DNA of 64,000 nt, from the NCBI RefSeq assembly GCF_900110775.1, contig NZ_FOEP01000005.1, forward strand, positions 204,238 through 268,237, read 5' to 3'. The position numbers and the translations under genes are program-made. Source of the DNA: Thalassovita taeanensis. GTDB taxonomy: Bacteria > Pseudomonadota > Alphaproteobacteria > Rhodobacterales > Rhodobacteraceae. The notes beneath the pieces are model-generated. The model was not told where the DNA came from, ran no database searches, and worked only from the letters and a program-made list of their open reading frames with translations. Shown one piece after another: positions 15,294-23,505 of this stretch; positions within the stretch are counted from its first letter, which is position 1; each line of letters starts with the position of its first letter.

Positions 15294-18200
15294 ATGGCCC
15301 GTTTCTTCATTGATCGCCCCGTGTTTGCCTGGGTCATCTCGATCCTGATTATGGGGGTGGGGGTGCTGGCCATCCGCAGCCTTCCCATTTCGCAATACCC
15401 ACAGATCGCGCCGCCTGCGGTCAGCGTGAACGCAAGCTACCCCGGTGCTTCGGCGGAAACCGTGGCCAATACCGTGACCCAGGTGATCGAACAGCAGATG
15501 ACCGGGCTTGATGGGCTGCGCTACATTTCGTCCAGCTCTACCTCGGCGGGCACTGCCACGATCGAACTGACGTTCGAAACTGGTACCGATGTCGATATCG
15601 CGCAGGTGCAGGTGCAGAACAAACTGTCGGGCGCCACGCCGCTGTTGCCCGAACCGGTGCAGCGTCAGGGCGTGCAGGTGCAGAAAGCGACCTCGGGGTT
15701 CCTGATGGTCATTTCTCTGATTTCCAAAGACGGGACATATGAAGAGGTCGACCTTGCCGACTATATGATCACCACGCTGGTCGATGAGCTGAGCCGGATC
15801 GAAGGCGTGGGCAGTGCACGGGTGTTTGGCGCGCAATATGCCATGCGCATCTGGCTAGACCCGTCGCGTCTGGCCGCGTTCGAATTGACACCGCAAGATG
15901 TGGTAAACGCCGTCTCTGCGGAAAACGCCCAGATCTCGGCCGGGGCGTTCGGCAGCCTTCCCTCGGTTGCGGGGCAGCAGTTGAATGCCACGATCACCGC
16001 GCAATCCTTGCTGCGCACCCCACAGGACTTCCGGCAGATCGTGCTGCGTGCGGAAACCAACGGCGGGCTGGTGCTGCTGGATGATGTCGCGCGGGTCGAG
16101 ATCGGCGCAGAACGCTACAGCACCATCGCGCGCTTCAACCGCAGCCCCTCCGCCGGTATGGCGATCAGCCTGGCGCCGGGCGCCAACGCGCTGAACACCG
16201 CCGAAGCGGTCAAGGCCAAGCTGGATGAATTCGCCGAGTACTTCCCCGAAGGCGTGGAATACGTGGTGCCCTATGACACCACGCCCTTCGTTGAGATCTC
16301 GATCGACGAGGTGGTCAAAACCCTGATCGAGGCGATCATTCTGGTGTTCCTCGTGATGTATCTGTTCTTGCAGAACATCCGGGCGACGCTGATCCCGACC
16401 TTGGCGGTGCCGGTGGTTCTGCTGGGCACCTTCGGTATTCTGGCGGCGGCCGGGTTCACCATCAACACATTGACCATGCTGGCCATGGTTCTGTCCATTG
16501 GTCTGCTGGTCGATGACGCCATCGTGGTCGTCGAAAACGTCGAGCGTATCATGGAAGAAGAAGGGCTGGACCCGCGCGAGGCGACGCGCAAATCCATGGG
16601 CCAGATTACCGGCGCGCTGATCGGGATTGCCATGGTGTTGTCGGCGGTGTTCATCCCGATGGCATTCTTCGGCGGCTCAACCGGTGTGATTTACCAACAG
16701 TTCGCGGTGACCATCGTGTCGGCCATGGGTCTGTCCGTGGTTGTGGCTCTGACGCTGACGCCGGCGCTGTGCGCCACCTTGCTGAAACGCTCTGATGCCC
16801 ACGGAAGCCGCCGCGGTCCCTTCGGTTGGTTCAACCGTGGCTTCGACATGGTGCTGCGCGGCTATGGCGGCAGCGTGGGCTGGATCATCCGGCGCCCGTT
16901 CCGCGTGGGATTGATCTATCTTGGACTGGGCGCGATGATGGTGGTCCTGTTCATGCGCACCCCGACCGGGTTCCTGCCGGACGAGGATCAGGGCATCCTG
17001 TTCACCATGATTCAGACACCGACCGGCGCCACGGCCGAACGCACACTCGACGTGGTGAAACAGGTCGAGGATTATTACCTGACGCAGGAAACCGAAACGA
17101 TCAACTCGATGTTCGGCGTCGTCGGGTTCGGCTTTGCCGGGCAGGGACAGAACATGGGTCTGGCCTTTGTTCAGCTCAAGGACTGGGACGAGCGCACAGA
17201 ACCGGGGCAAAGCGTTCAGGCCGTGGCCGGGCGTGCCTTCGGCGCTTTCAGTCAGATCCAGGACGCGATGGTGTTCCCCATCGTCCCGCCTTCGGTGATC
17301 GAACTGGGCAACGTGTCGGGCTTTGACTTCTATCTTCAGGCGCGGGGCGGTCAAAGCAACGAGGAACTGCTTCAGGCCCGCAACCAACTTCTGGGGATGG
17401 CGGCGCAAAGCCCGCTGATTGCGTCGGCGCGGCCCAACGGGCTCGAGGATGCGGCACAATTCAAACTGAACATCGACTGGCGCAAAGCCGGGGGGATGGG
17501 GCTGTCGGCGACCGATGTCGGCAACCTGCTGACGGTGGCTTGGGCCGGGCGCTATGTGAACGACTTCATTGACGGCGGTCGGATCAAGAAAGTCTACGTG
17601 CAAGGCGAGGCCGAGGCCCGCGCCACCCCAACCGATTTGGAAAAATGGCGGGTGCGCAACGTTACTGGCGGACTGGTTCCCTTCTCCAACTTTGCCGAAG
17701 GCGCATGGAGCTATGGGCCGCAGGGGCTTTACCGCTATAACGGCGTGCCCTCGATGCAGATTCAAGGCTCGCCCGCACCCGGCGTCAGCTCTGGCGAGGC
17801 GATGGCCGAGATCGAGCGTTTGGCCAAAGATTTGCCCACCGGATACAATGTGGCGTGGACCGGCCTGTCGCTCGAAGAGCGCGAATCCGGCAATCAGGCC
17901 CCATTGCTTTATGCGCTGTCTCTGGCGGCAGTTTTCCTGTCGCTGGCCGCGCTTTACGAAAGCTGGGCGGTGCCGTTCGCGGTGATGCTGGCCATGCCGA
18001 TCGGGGTTCTGGGGGCGCTTGGCGCCGCGTGGTATGGATCGTATGAAAACGGCGTGTTCTTTCAGGTCGGCCTGCTGGCCGTGATCGGCCTGACCGGCAA
18101 AAACGCGATCCTGATCGTTGAATTTGCCCGTGACCGGTACGAAAGCGGCGAACCCGTTCTTGAGGCCGCACGCAACGCGGCAGTCCAGCGGTTCCGCCCG

Positions 18201-18407
18201 ATCATCATGACGTCGATGGCGTTCTCGCTTGGGGTTCTGCCCTTGGCAATCAGCACCGGCGCCGGTTCCGGCGGGCGCAATGCGATTGGCGCGGGCGTTC
18301 TGGGCGGCACGATTTCGTCGAGTATTCTGGGCATCCTGTTTGTCCCGCTGTTCTTCGTGGTCGTCGCGCGGCTGTTTCAGAAAAAGGTCGGCAAGGCGAA
18401 AAAATAG
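15294..18407 (+). CDS. RND multidrug efflux permease (HAE1, AcrB/MexB-like)
   Basis: A 1037-residue inner-membrane proton/drug antiporter. The start ([19 protein letters not shown]) is typical of the family. Twelve transmembrane segments are expected: one at the N-terminus, blocks at about 340-500 and 870-1030, and two large periplasmic loops. The proton-relay aspartates are visible in [21 protein letters not shown], and the C-terminal block has [16 protein letters not shown] and the [17 protein letters not shown] segment. It forms an operon with the adaptor upstream and is likely repressed by the TetR protein. The substrate cannot be read from sequence. Confidence 0.93.
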   Translation: MARFFIDRPVFAWVISILIMGVGVLAIRSLPISQYPQIAPPAVSVNASYPGASAETVANTVTQVIEQQMTGLDGLRYISSSSTSAGTATIELTFETGTDVDIAQVQVQNKLSGATPLLPEPVQRQGVQVQKATSGFLMVISLISKDGTYEEVDLADYMITTLVDELSRIEGVGSARVFGAQYAMRIWLDPSRLAAFELTPQDVVNAVSAENAQISAGAFGSLPSVAGQQLNATITAQSLLRTPQDFRQIVLRAETNGGLVLLDDVARVEIGAERYSTIARFNRSPSAGMAISLAPGANALNTAEAVKAKLDEFAEYFPEGVEYVVPYDTTPFVEISIDEVVKTLIEAIILVFLVMYLFLQNIRATLIPTLAVPVVLLGTFGILAAAGFTINTLTMLAMVLSIGLLVDDAIVVVENVERIMEEEGLDPREATRKSMGQITGALIGIAMVLSAVFIPMAFFGGSTGVIYQQFAVTIVSAMGLSVVVALTLTPALCATLLKRSDAHGSRRGPFGWFNRGFDMVLRGYGGSVGWIIRRPFRVGLIYLGLGAMMVVLFMRTPTGFLPDEDQGILFTMIQTPTGATAERTLDVVKQVEDYYLTQETETINSMFGVVGFGFAGQGQNMGLAFVQLKDWDERTEPGQSVQAVAGRAFGAFSQIQDAMVFPIVPPSVIELGNVSGFDFYLQARGGQSNEELLQARNQLLGMAAQSPLIASARPNGLEDAAQFKLNIDWRKAGGMGLSATDVGNLLTVAWAGRYVNDFIDGGRIKKVYVQGEAEARATPTDLEKWRVRNVTGGLVPFSNFAEGAWSYGPQGLYRYNGVPSMQIQGSPAPGVSSGEAMAEIERLAKDLPTGYNVAWTGLSLEERESGNQAPLLYALSLAAVFLSLAALYESWAVPFAVMLAMPIGVLGALGAAWYGSYENGVFFQVGLLAVIGLTGKNAILIVEFARDRYESGEPVLEAARNAAVQRFRPIIMTSMAFSLGVLPLAISTGAGSGGRNAIGAGVLGGTISSSILGILFVPLFFVVVARLFQKKVGKAKK

Positions 18408-18522
18408 GGCGGCGTTCGCGCCCCCCCAACCCTCTGGCGTGCCGGGCAGACCCGCGTCTGCTTGACATGTCTGGCCTCTGGCGCGATCCATTGCGCGGCA
18501 GTTGCCACGAGGGAGGAACATC

Positions 18523-20490
18523 ATGAATACGCAAACCGGGGTCTGGACCCCGCCCGCCACGCTGTCCGAGACCAGCAATATGGCCGCTTTCATACGCTGG
18601 CTGCAAACGGCGCGGGGGCTGGCGTTTTCCGATTATGATGCGCTTTGGACGTGGTCGGTCCAGTCACCTTCGGATTTCTGGCAGGCGATCTGGGACTTCT
18701 ACGACGTCCGCTCGCCCACGCCGCACACCGCAGTTCTGGAACACGCACAGATGCCGGGCGCTGTCTGGTTTCCCGGCGCGCAGGTGAACTATGCCGCGCA
18801 GGTGATGCGCCACGTTCGCCCGGATCGCTGCGCCATCCGGCATCAGGCCGAAGACGGCACGCTGACCGACCTGACCTGGGACGAGATGCAGCAACAGGTC
18901 GCCAATCTGGCGCAGGCCCTGCGCGGAATGGGGATCGGGCAGGGCGACCGTGTGGTTGGCTATCTGCCCAACACGCCGCAGACGATCGTGGCCTTTCTCG
19001 CCGTGGCCAGCGTCGGCGCGATCTGGTCGCTCTGCGCCCCTGACATGGGCGCCCCAACCGTGCTCGAACGCTTCCGACAGATCGCCCCCAAAGCGGTCTT
19101 CACGGCCTCTGGCAGTGATTTCGGCGGTGTCTGGCGCGACCGCAGCGCCGAGGTGCAGGCGCTGTTGCAAGGGATGGACACGCTGGAACACTGGATCACC
19201 ATGGACGCCGCGGATGGCGTTGATCCGGGGCAGATCCTCCGCCACGACTGGGCACCGCTGCTGACCGGCGATGCGGCGTTTGCGCCGGTCGATGTGCCGT
19301 TCGAACACCCGCTCTGGGTGGTCTATTCCTCTGGCACCACCGGCAGCCCCAAACCGATCGTGCACGGTCACGGCGGTATCATTGTCGAGCACCTCAAGCT
19401 TCAGGGGCTGCATTGCAACCTCACCTCCGAGGATGTGTTCAGCTGGTTCACCTCGACCGGCTGGATCATGTGGAACGCTCAGGTCGCGGGCCTGCTTCTG
19501 GGCTCGACCATCGCGCTGGCCGAAGGCAACCCAAGCTACCCCGACGCGGGCCGCCTGTGGCGCTTCATCGAGGCGGCCGAGGTGACCTCCTTTGGCTCGG
19601 GCGCGGCGTGGTTCACCGGCTGCATGAAGGCAGGTGTCGTGCCGCGCGACGAGGCTGACCTAAGCCGCCTGCGGATGTTGGGCGCAACCGGGTCCCCCCT
19701 CCCGCCTGAGGCCTACGCGTGGGTGCATACCAATGTGCGCGACGATCTGTGGCTGGCGCCCATCGCGGGCGGCACCGATTTTGCCGGCGCCTTTCTGGCA
19801 GGCAACCCGATGCTGCCGGTCCATGTCGGCGAAATGCAGTGCCGCGCTCTGGGCGCCAGCGTTCTGGCCTTTGACGAGGCGGGAAACCCCGTCGAGGATG
19901 AAGTCGGAGAGCTGGTGTGCACCGTGCCCATGCCCTCGATGCCGCTTTACCTGTGGGGTGATGATGACGGCGAGCGTCTGCATTCCAGCTATTTCGACAC
20001 CTATCCCGGCGTCTGGCGTCACGGCGATTGGGTCAAGATCACCCCGCACGGCGGCGCGATCATCTATGGCCGCTCGGATGCCACGATCAACCGCCACGGC
20101 GTGCGGATGGGCACGGCCGATATCTACCGCGTGGTCGAGGATTTCCCCCAGGTCGCAGACAGTCTGGTGGTGGATCTGGAATATCTGGGCAAACCGTCCT
20201 GCATGATCCTTTTCCTCAAACTGGCCGAGGGCGAAGTGTTGGACGACACGCTGCGCCAAAGCATCATTTCGGGGCTCAAAGCACGGGTTTCGCCGCGCCA
20301 TGTGCCCGATATGATCGAAACCGCGCCCGACATCCCCTACACGCTCACCGGTAAAAAGCTGGAAGTGCCGATCAAAAAGCGCCTGCTGGGGCAGCCGATG
20401 GCCAAGGTTGCCACGGCTGACGCCATGTCAAACCCCGGTTGTCTGGACTGGTACGACGCATTCGCCCGGCGCTATCTGGGCACCGACTGA
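18523..20490 (+). CDS. Acetoacetate-CoA ligase
   Basis: A 655-residue ANL-superfamily enzyme that activates acetoacetate to acetoacetyl-CoA with ATP, feeding ketone bodies or PHB-derived acetoacetate back into metabolism. The N-terminal ACAS_N-type region is followed by the AMP-binding P-loop VYSSGTTGSPKPIVHGHGG, then STGWIMWN, YGRSDATINRHGVRMG, and the C-terminal YTLTGKKLEVPIKK, whose lysine is needed for adenylation. Length and the WTWSV...DFW N-terminal pattern match acetoacetyl-CoA synthetase, not acetyl-CoA synthetase (also called AacS). GGGAGGAAC supports ATG 18,523. It follows the pump gene by about 115 bases and seems independently transcribed. Confidence 0.88.
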   Translation: MNTQTGVWTPPATLSETSNMAAFIRWLQTARGLAFSDYDALWTWSVQSPSDFWQAIWDFYDVRSPTPHTAVLEHAQMPGAVWFPGAQVNYAAQVMRHVRPDRCAIRHQAEDGTLTDLTWDEMQQQVANLAQALRGMGIGQGDRVVGYLPNTPQTIVAFLAVASVGAIWSLCAPDMGAPTVLERFRQIAPKAVFTASGSDFGGVWRDRSAEVQALLQGMDTLEHWITMDAADGVDPGQILRHDWAPLLTGDAAFAPVDVPFEHPLWVVYSSGTTGSPKPIVHGHGGIIVEHLKLQGLHCNLTSEDVFSWFTSTGWIMWNAQVAGLLLGSTIALAEGNPSYPDAGRLWRFIEAAEVTSFGSGAAWFTGCMKAGVVPRDEADLSRLRMLGATGSPLPPEAYAWVHTNVRDDLWLAPIAGGTDFAGAFLAGNPMLPVHVGEMQCRALGASVLAFDEAGNPVEDEVGELVCTVPMPSMPLYLWGDDDGERLHSSYFDTYPGVWRHGDWVKITPHGGAIIYGRSDATINRHGVRMGTADIYRVVEDFPQVADSLVVDLEYLGKPSCMILFLKLAEGEVLDDTLRQSIISGLKARVSPRHVPDMIETAPDIPYTLTGKKLEVPIKKRLLGQPMAKVATADAMSNPGCLDWYDAFARRYLGTD

Positions 20491-20502
20491 CGCTGACAAA
20501 GC

Positions 20503-20525
20503 GGGCGAGGGGGGTCCTCTCGCCC
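20503..20525 (+). terminator. Hairpin after the acetoacetate-CoA ligase gene
   Basis: GGGCGAG (20,503-20,509) and CTCGCCC (20,519-20,525) form a 7-bp stem just after the stop codon. It is C-rich behind the hairpin, without a real T-tract. It also lies at the convergent end of the restriction endonuclease gene. Confidence 0.4.
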
Positions 20526-20609
20526 CCTCCCCGGCGGGGGGCGCACCCACGGCTGTTCCGATGGCCCGTTCCCTGCCGTTGGTCGGCGATACGCCACCCG
20601 CATCGGCGC

Positions 20610-21521
20610 CTAATCGGCAGATGACGGCGTCCAGTCCAGCGCGATGCCGTGCTGCGCGGCGATTTCCACCTCTGCCTCCGACGCGGGCCGAAAGGATACA
20701 AACTCGCTGCCTGAACACGGCGGCAGACCCAGTGCGGCAATCAGCGGCGCGTCGTAGTGACCCGACAGAAGCAGAATACCCTCGCGGGCCAGAAGGTCGC
20801 GCGTGCCCCTGCCGTTATCTGACCGGATGCGCCGCATGAAGTCTTGCTGCTGCGCCACGGCCTCCACCACGTCGCGCGTGATCGGCTCCTGCTGCACGTC
20901 ACGAAACAGGTTGGCCATGCGCTGATTGCCCGAGGCCCCCGCGAATATCCGCTCAATCACATCGGGCGACACGGTGCGCCAGAAATTCGGCGGATAGGGG
21001 TGGTCGTTCAGAAGCCAAAGTATGTGCGCAAATCCAAGCGCCGAAACGCTTTTCTTCGCGTCCTTGTTCTGACCATGCGTCAGATATTCCGGGCGCGCGA
21101 CGAACAGGCCAAGAAAACAGCTGGCCCGCACCTCGTCGGCGGCCACCAGAATACAGGGGTGGTCAATGGCCTCGGTCGGGATCATCCAGTTGCTGCCCAT
21201 CGTGTTCTTGATATCGACGTCGTGTTCAAGAATGACGGTGTCCAGCTTGCCCTTGGGCAGGCGCAGCATGGCGCGCAGCTCGATCTCGACCCGCGTCCCG
21301 ATATAGGTCTTTTCGGTCTTTTCCAGCTCGTCATATGATCGGCGCCCGGTTTTGGGCGTCATGATCACATCGTCAACGCACTGGCGCAGCATCGTTGAAA
21401 ATTTGGCGGCCAGCGCCGCGTCACCGCCTGCGCGCTGCTTAATCTCGTCTGCAATTGCTGTCAGCAAATCGTGGTCGCGGTGCCCGGTGACAACGATGCT
21501 CTCTGGAATGGTCTTTTTCAA
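20610..21521 (-). CDS. NaeI-type type II restriction endonuclease (303 aa)
   Basis: Resembles the NaeI family of restriction enzymes, which cut DNA after binding two copies of their site (NaeI itself reads GCCGGC). Residues about 60-120 carry the catalytic region: GTRVEIELRAMLRL, then EHDVDIKNTMGSNWMIP, giving the E..., D-x-D-x-K active-site order seen in NaeI. This is followed by a DEVRASCFLGLFVA segment and a C-terminal part likely to be the winged-helix effector domain. The start appears to be TTG 21,521, because no ATG or GTG lies between an upstream in-frame stop and this point. It follows the cytosine methyltransferase by 66 bases on the same strand, forming a restriction-modification pair. 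The recognition site is not readable. Confidence 0.8.
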   Translation of the reverse strand: MKKTIPESIVVTGHRDHDLLTAIADEIKQRAGGDAALAAKFSTMLRQCVDDVIMTPKTGRRSYDELEKTEKTYIGTRVEIELRAMLRLPKGKLDTVILEHDVDIKNTMGSNWMIPTEAIDHPCILVAADEVRASCFLGLFVARPEYLTHGQNKDAKKSVSALGFAHILWLLNDHPYPPNFWRTVSPDVIERIFAGASGNQRMANLFRDVQQEPITRDVVEAVAQQQDFMRRIRSDNGRGTRDLLAREGILLLSGHYDAPLIAALGLPPCSGSEFVSFRPASEAEVEIAAQHGIALDWTPSSAD

Positions 21522-21587
21522 AGGCGGACGGCTCCACGCACTCCATATGTCTCAGCACCCTGTCATGCCAAGGCAGGTTTGGAAAGT

Positions 21588-22547
21588 TCAGGCGCTGACG
21601 GCCCGCAGCACGCGTTTGCGCAACGCCTTTGAAATCTGCGTCGAAACCGCCTGCGCCACCGGGGGCGGGAACGCATTGCCAACCTGACGATAGGCGTTGG
21701 TCTTTGCCCCGGTAAAGTGCCAGTCGTCCGGGAACCCCTGTATGCGGGCCACCATCGGCACCGTCAGGCGCGGCATGCCACTGTGGAAGGCATCAGGCGC
21801 CTCAGGCGCAATGGTCCGCCCTTCGACGCCCAGCGTGGCCCAGGCCGCACGGGCGCGGGTGGGGCCAAGGTCGGGGCCGCCGTGCTTCTTCGATCCGCCC
21901 ACAATCGTCGGCGCAATCTCATCGGCCTTCGCGGCCCACTCGTCCGCGCCATGCCAACCGCCTGCGCTCATAAGATCGCGCAGGGTTTCGCCAACGGTCG
22001 GGGGATTGTGCGGGTTTGGCTCTGGCCAATCGAAGAAATCCGCCCGCTCTTTTTGCACCGCCACGATCACAACACGCGGTCTGAGCTGCGGCACCCCGAA
22101 ATCCGAGGCGTTCAACAGCCGCCAATCGGTCTTGTATCCCAGTTTGTCCAGCTGTGTCTTCAGCCGCTCGCGATAGTCGTGGAACACCGCATCCAGAAAC
22201 CCACGCACGTTTTCGATCATCACGGCGCGTGGGCGGGCCGCATCGACGATGTGAATGGCGTCATCGAACAGGTTGCGTTCGTCCTGTTCCCCAAGCTGCT
22301 TTCCGGCCACGGAAAACGGCGGGCAGGGCAGGCCGCCTGCCAAAAGGTCCATCCCTTTGTACTCCGCAGCCCGCTCTTTAAAAAGCCGCACATCTTCCTC
22401 AAGAACATTCCACTCCGGGCGGTTGTGGCGCAGCGTGTTGCAGCAATGCTTGTCAATCTCGACCAGCGCGGTATGGGCGAATCCGGCTTTTTCCAAGCCA
22501 AGGGCTTGGCCGCCCGCACCAGCGCAAAGTTCTACAGATGTCAGCAT
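21588..22547 (-). CDS. DNA (cytosine-5-)-methyltransferase of the R-M pair
   Basis: A 319-residue C5-cytosine methyltransferase that protects host DNA from the neighbouring endonuclease. Motif I (ELCAGAGGQALGLEKAGF) binds S-adenosylmethionine. Motif IV has the catalytic cysteine (GLPCPPFSVAGK), motif VI is ENVRGFL and motif VIII RPRVVIVAV; the target-recognition region lies around residues 190-250, followed by motifs IX/X (RIQGFPDDWHF, YRQVGNAFPPPVA). The start is placed at ATG 22,547, right before motif I; an in-frame ATG at 22,571 is possible. Transcribed first in the pair, as is usual for protection before restriction. A perfect LexA-type site lies 76 bases upstream. Confidence 0.9.
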   Translation of the reverse strand: MLTSVELCAGAGGQALGLEKAGFAHTALVEIDKHCCNTLRHNRPEWNVLEEDVRLFKERAAEYKGMDLLAGGLPCPPFSVAGKQLGEQDERNLFDDAIHIVDAARPRAVMIENVRGFLDAVFHDYRERLKTQLDKLGYKTDWRLLNASDFGVPQLRPRVVIVAVQKERADFFDWPEPNPHNPPTVGETLRDLMSAGGWHGADEWAAKADEIAPTIVGGSKKHGGPDLGPTRARAAWATLGVEGRTIAPEAPDAFHSGMPRLTVPMVARIQGFPDDWHFTGAKTNAYRQVGNAFPPPVAQAVSTQISKALRKRVLRAVSA

Positions 22548-22622
22548 GTTGCCCGCCCCATTTTTGCACATACAACCCGTTGCGGTGGTCCAGATCAACC
22601 GCCGACTCGATATTGCACGAGT

Positions 22623-22637
22623 GTTCTTAATTTGTTC
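22623..22637. promoter_or_regulatory. LexA (SOS) operator before the restriction-modification genes
   Basis: GTTC-TTAATTT-GTTC matches the alphaproteobacterial LexA consensus GTTC-N7-GTTC exactly, including the T-rich middle typical of Rhodobacterales sites. It lies upstream of the methyltransferase start (22,547), facing the R-M pair; the only other candidate target is tRNA-Gly, which reads toward it and ends at 22,760. So it most likely controls the methyltransferase and endonuclease genes. Confidence 0.7.
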
Positions 22638-22707
22638 TTACTCGCAAAGGCGATTTCGAGCAAGGCTGCCCACGCGCCAATCTGCTGTGCGAAACCCCAA
22701 AAACACA

Positions 22708-22729
22708 AAGGCCGCCCGAAGGCGGCCTT
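22708..22729 (-). terminator. Intrinsic terminator of tRNA-Gly
   Basis: AAGGCCGCC (22,708-22,716) and GGCGGCCTT (22,721-22,729) form a perfect 9-bp stem with a 4-base loop. On the minus strand it is followed by TGTTTTTGG. It sits about 30 bases beyond the 3' end of tRNA-Gly. Confidence 0.8.
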
Positions 22730-22759
22730 GTCTAACCTGCTGGGTATGCAGGAACCAAT

Positions 22760-22834
22760 TGGAGCGGGCGAGGCGATTCGAACGCCCGACCCTAACCTTG
22801 GCAAGGTTATGCTCTACCCCTGAGCTACGCCCGC
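22760..22834 (-). tRNA. tRNA-Gly (GCC)
   Basis: Acceptor GCGGGCG with CGCCCGC, D-stem GCTC/GAGC, anticodon arm AACCTTGCCAAGGTT (anticodon GCC), T-arm GGGCGTTCGAATCGCC, discriminator T and encoded CCA. A strong terminator follows. Confidence 0.95.
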
Positions 22835-22963
22835 TTCCTTTGGTGAGCCGTGATCTATAAACTCTTACCGATGCCCGCAAGAGGAAAAACGCGCCTCTCG
22901 CAAAAAAACTTCCAGAAGGTTTCCCGCCGCCCCAAACTGCGCGCTGCGGGTGCGTCCCCACGG

Positions 22964-23353
22964 TTAAAATAGCGCGTGACCCAAGTTCGCCGCCGCCGCA
23001 ATCAACAGCACCAAAAAGGTCAGCGCCGCACCGCCGCCGCGCAACGCGGGCGTATGCGGCATCCGCCCCATGCCAACCGCGTGCATGATCCGCGCAATCA
23101 ACAGGCCCGCCCCCAAAAGATGCGTGCCCACCACCGGCATCCCCTGCGCCTCGCCCAACCCGATCAGCAGCAGGGCAAAGGGCACGTATTCGGCAAAATT
23201 CGCATGGGTCCGCATCGCGTTCTGCATCACCGGATCGCCCTTGTCGCCTGATCCGACCTTCTGTTTGACCCGCACCTTGATCACCCAAAGGCTCAGCCCG
23301 ACGTAAAACAGCCCCAAAAGGCCAGCGTATAGCGCGGTAATGGTAACAGACAT
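22964..23353 (-). CDS. MAPEG family membrane protein
   Basis: A 129-residue protein with four hydrophobic segments (about 6-26, 55-75, 80-95 and 107-127). The MAPEG fingerprint is clear: RVKQKVGSGDKGDP, QNAMRTHANFAEYVP, GLLIARIMHAVGM. MAPEG proteins are microsomal glutathione-transferase-like membrane proteins involved in glutathione conjugation or lipid mediator metabolism; in bacteria the substrate is usually unknown. ATG 23,353 is used because the domain begins there; the frame extends upstream without support. Stands alone between tRNA-Gly and pyc. Confidence 0.85.
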   Translation of the reverse strand: MSVTITALYAGLLGLFYVGLSLWVIKVRVKQKVGSGDKGDPVMQNAMRTHANFAEYVPFALLLIGLGEAQGMPVVGTHLLGAGLLIARIMHAVGMGRMPHTPALRGGGAALTFLVLLIAAAANLGHALF

Positions 23354-23459
23354 GGCGGTATCCTCTGTGTTGCTTTCCCCAAAGTCATAGGCGGCAAATA
23401 CCCGCCGTGAAAGCATTCACGTTACGGAATGCAACATCGCCGAGCGCACGAACGAAAAC

Positions 23460-23483
23460 GGGGCGCGCATCGCTGCGCGCCCC
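23460..23483 (-). terminator. Intrinsic terminator of pyc
   Basis: GGGGCGCGC (23,460-23,468) and GCGCGCCCC (23,475-23,483) form a perfect 9-bp stem with a 6-base loop, 22 bases beyond the pyc stop. On the minus strand it is followed by GTTTTCGTTC. Confidence 0.75.
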
Positions 23484-23505
23484 GCCAAATTCCGCGCGAC
23501 AGTGG

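Noticed and set aside
14118..18593. Long minus-strand frames of 572 and 638 codons opposite the efflux pump genes
   Set aside because: Shadows of the adaptor and pump genes; low-quality His/Arg-rich translations with no family features.
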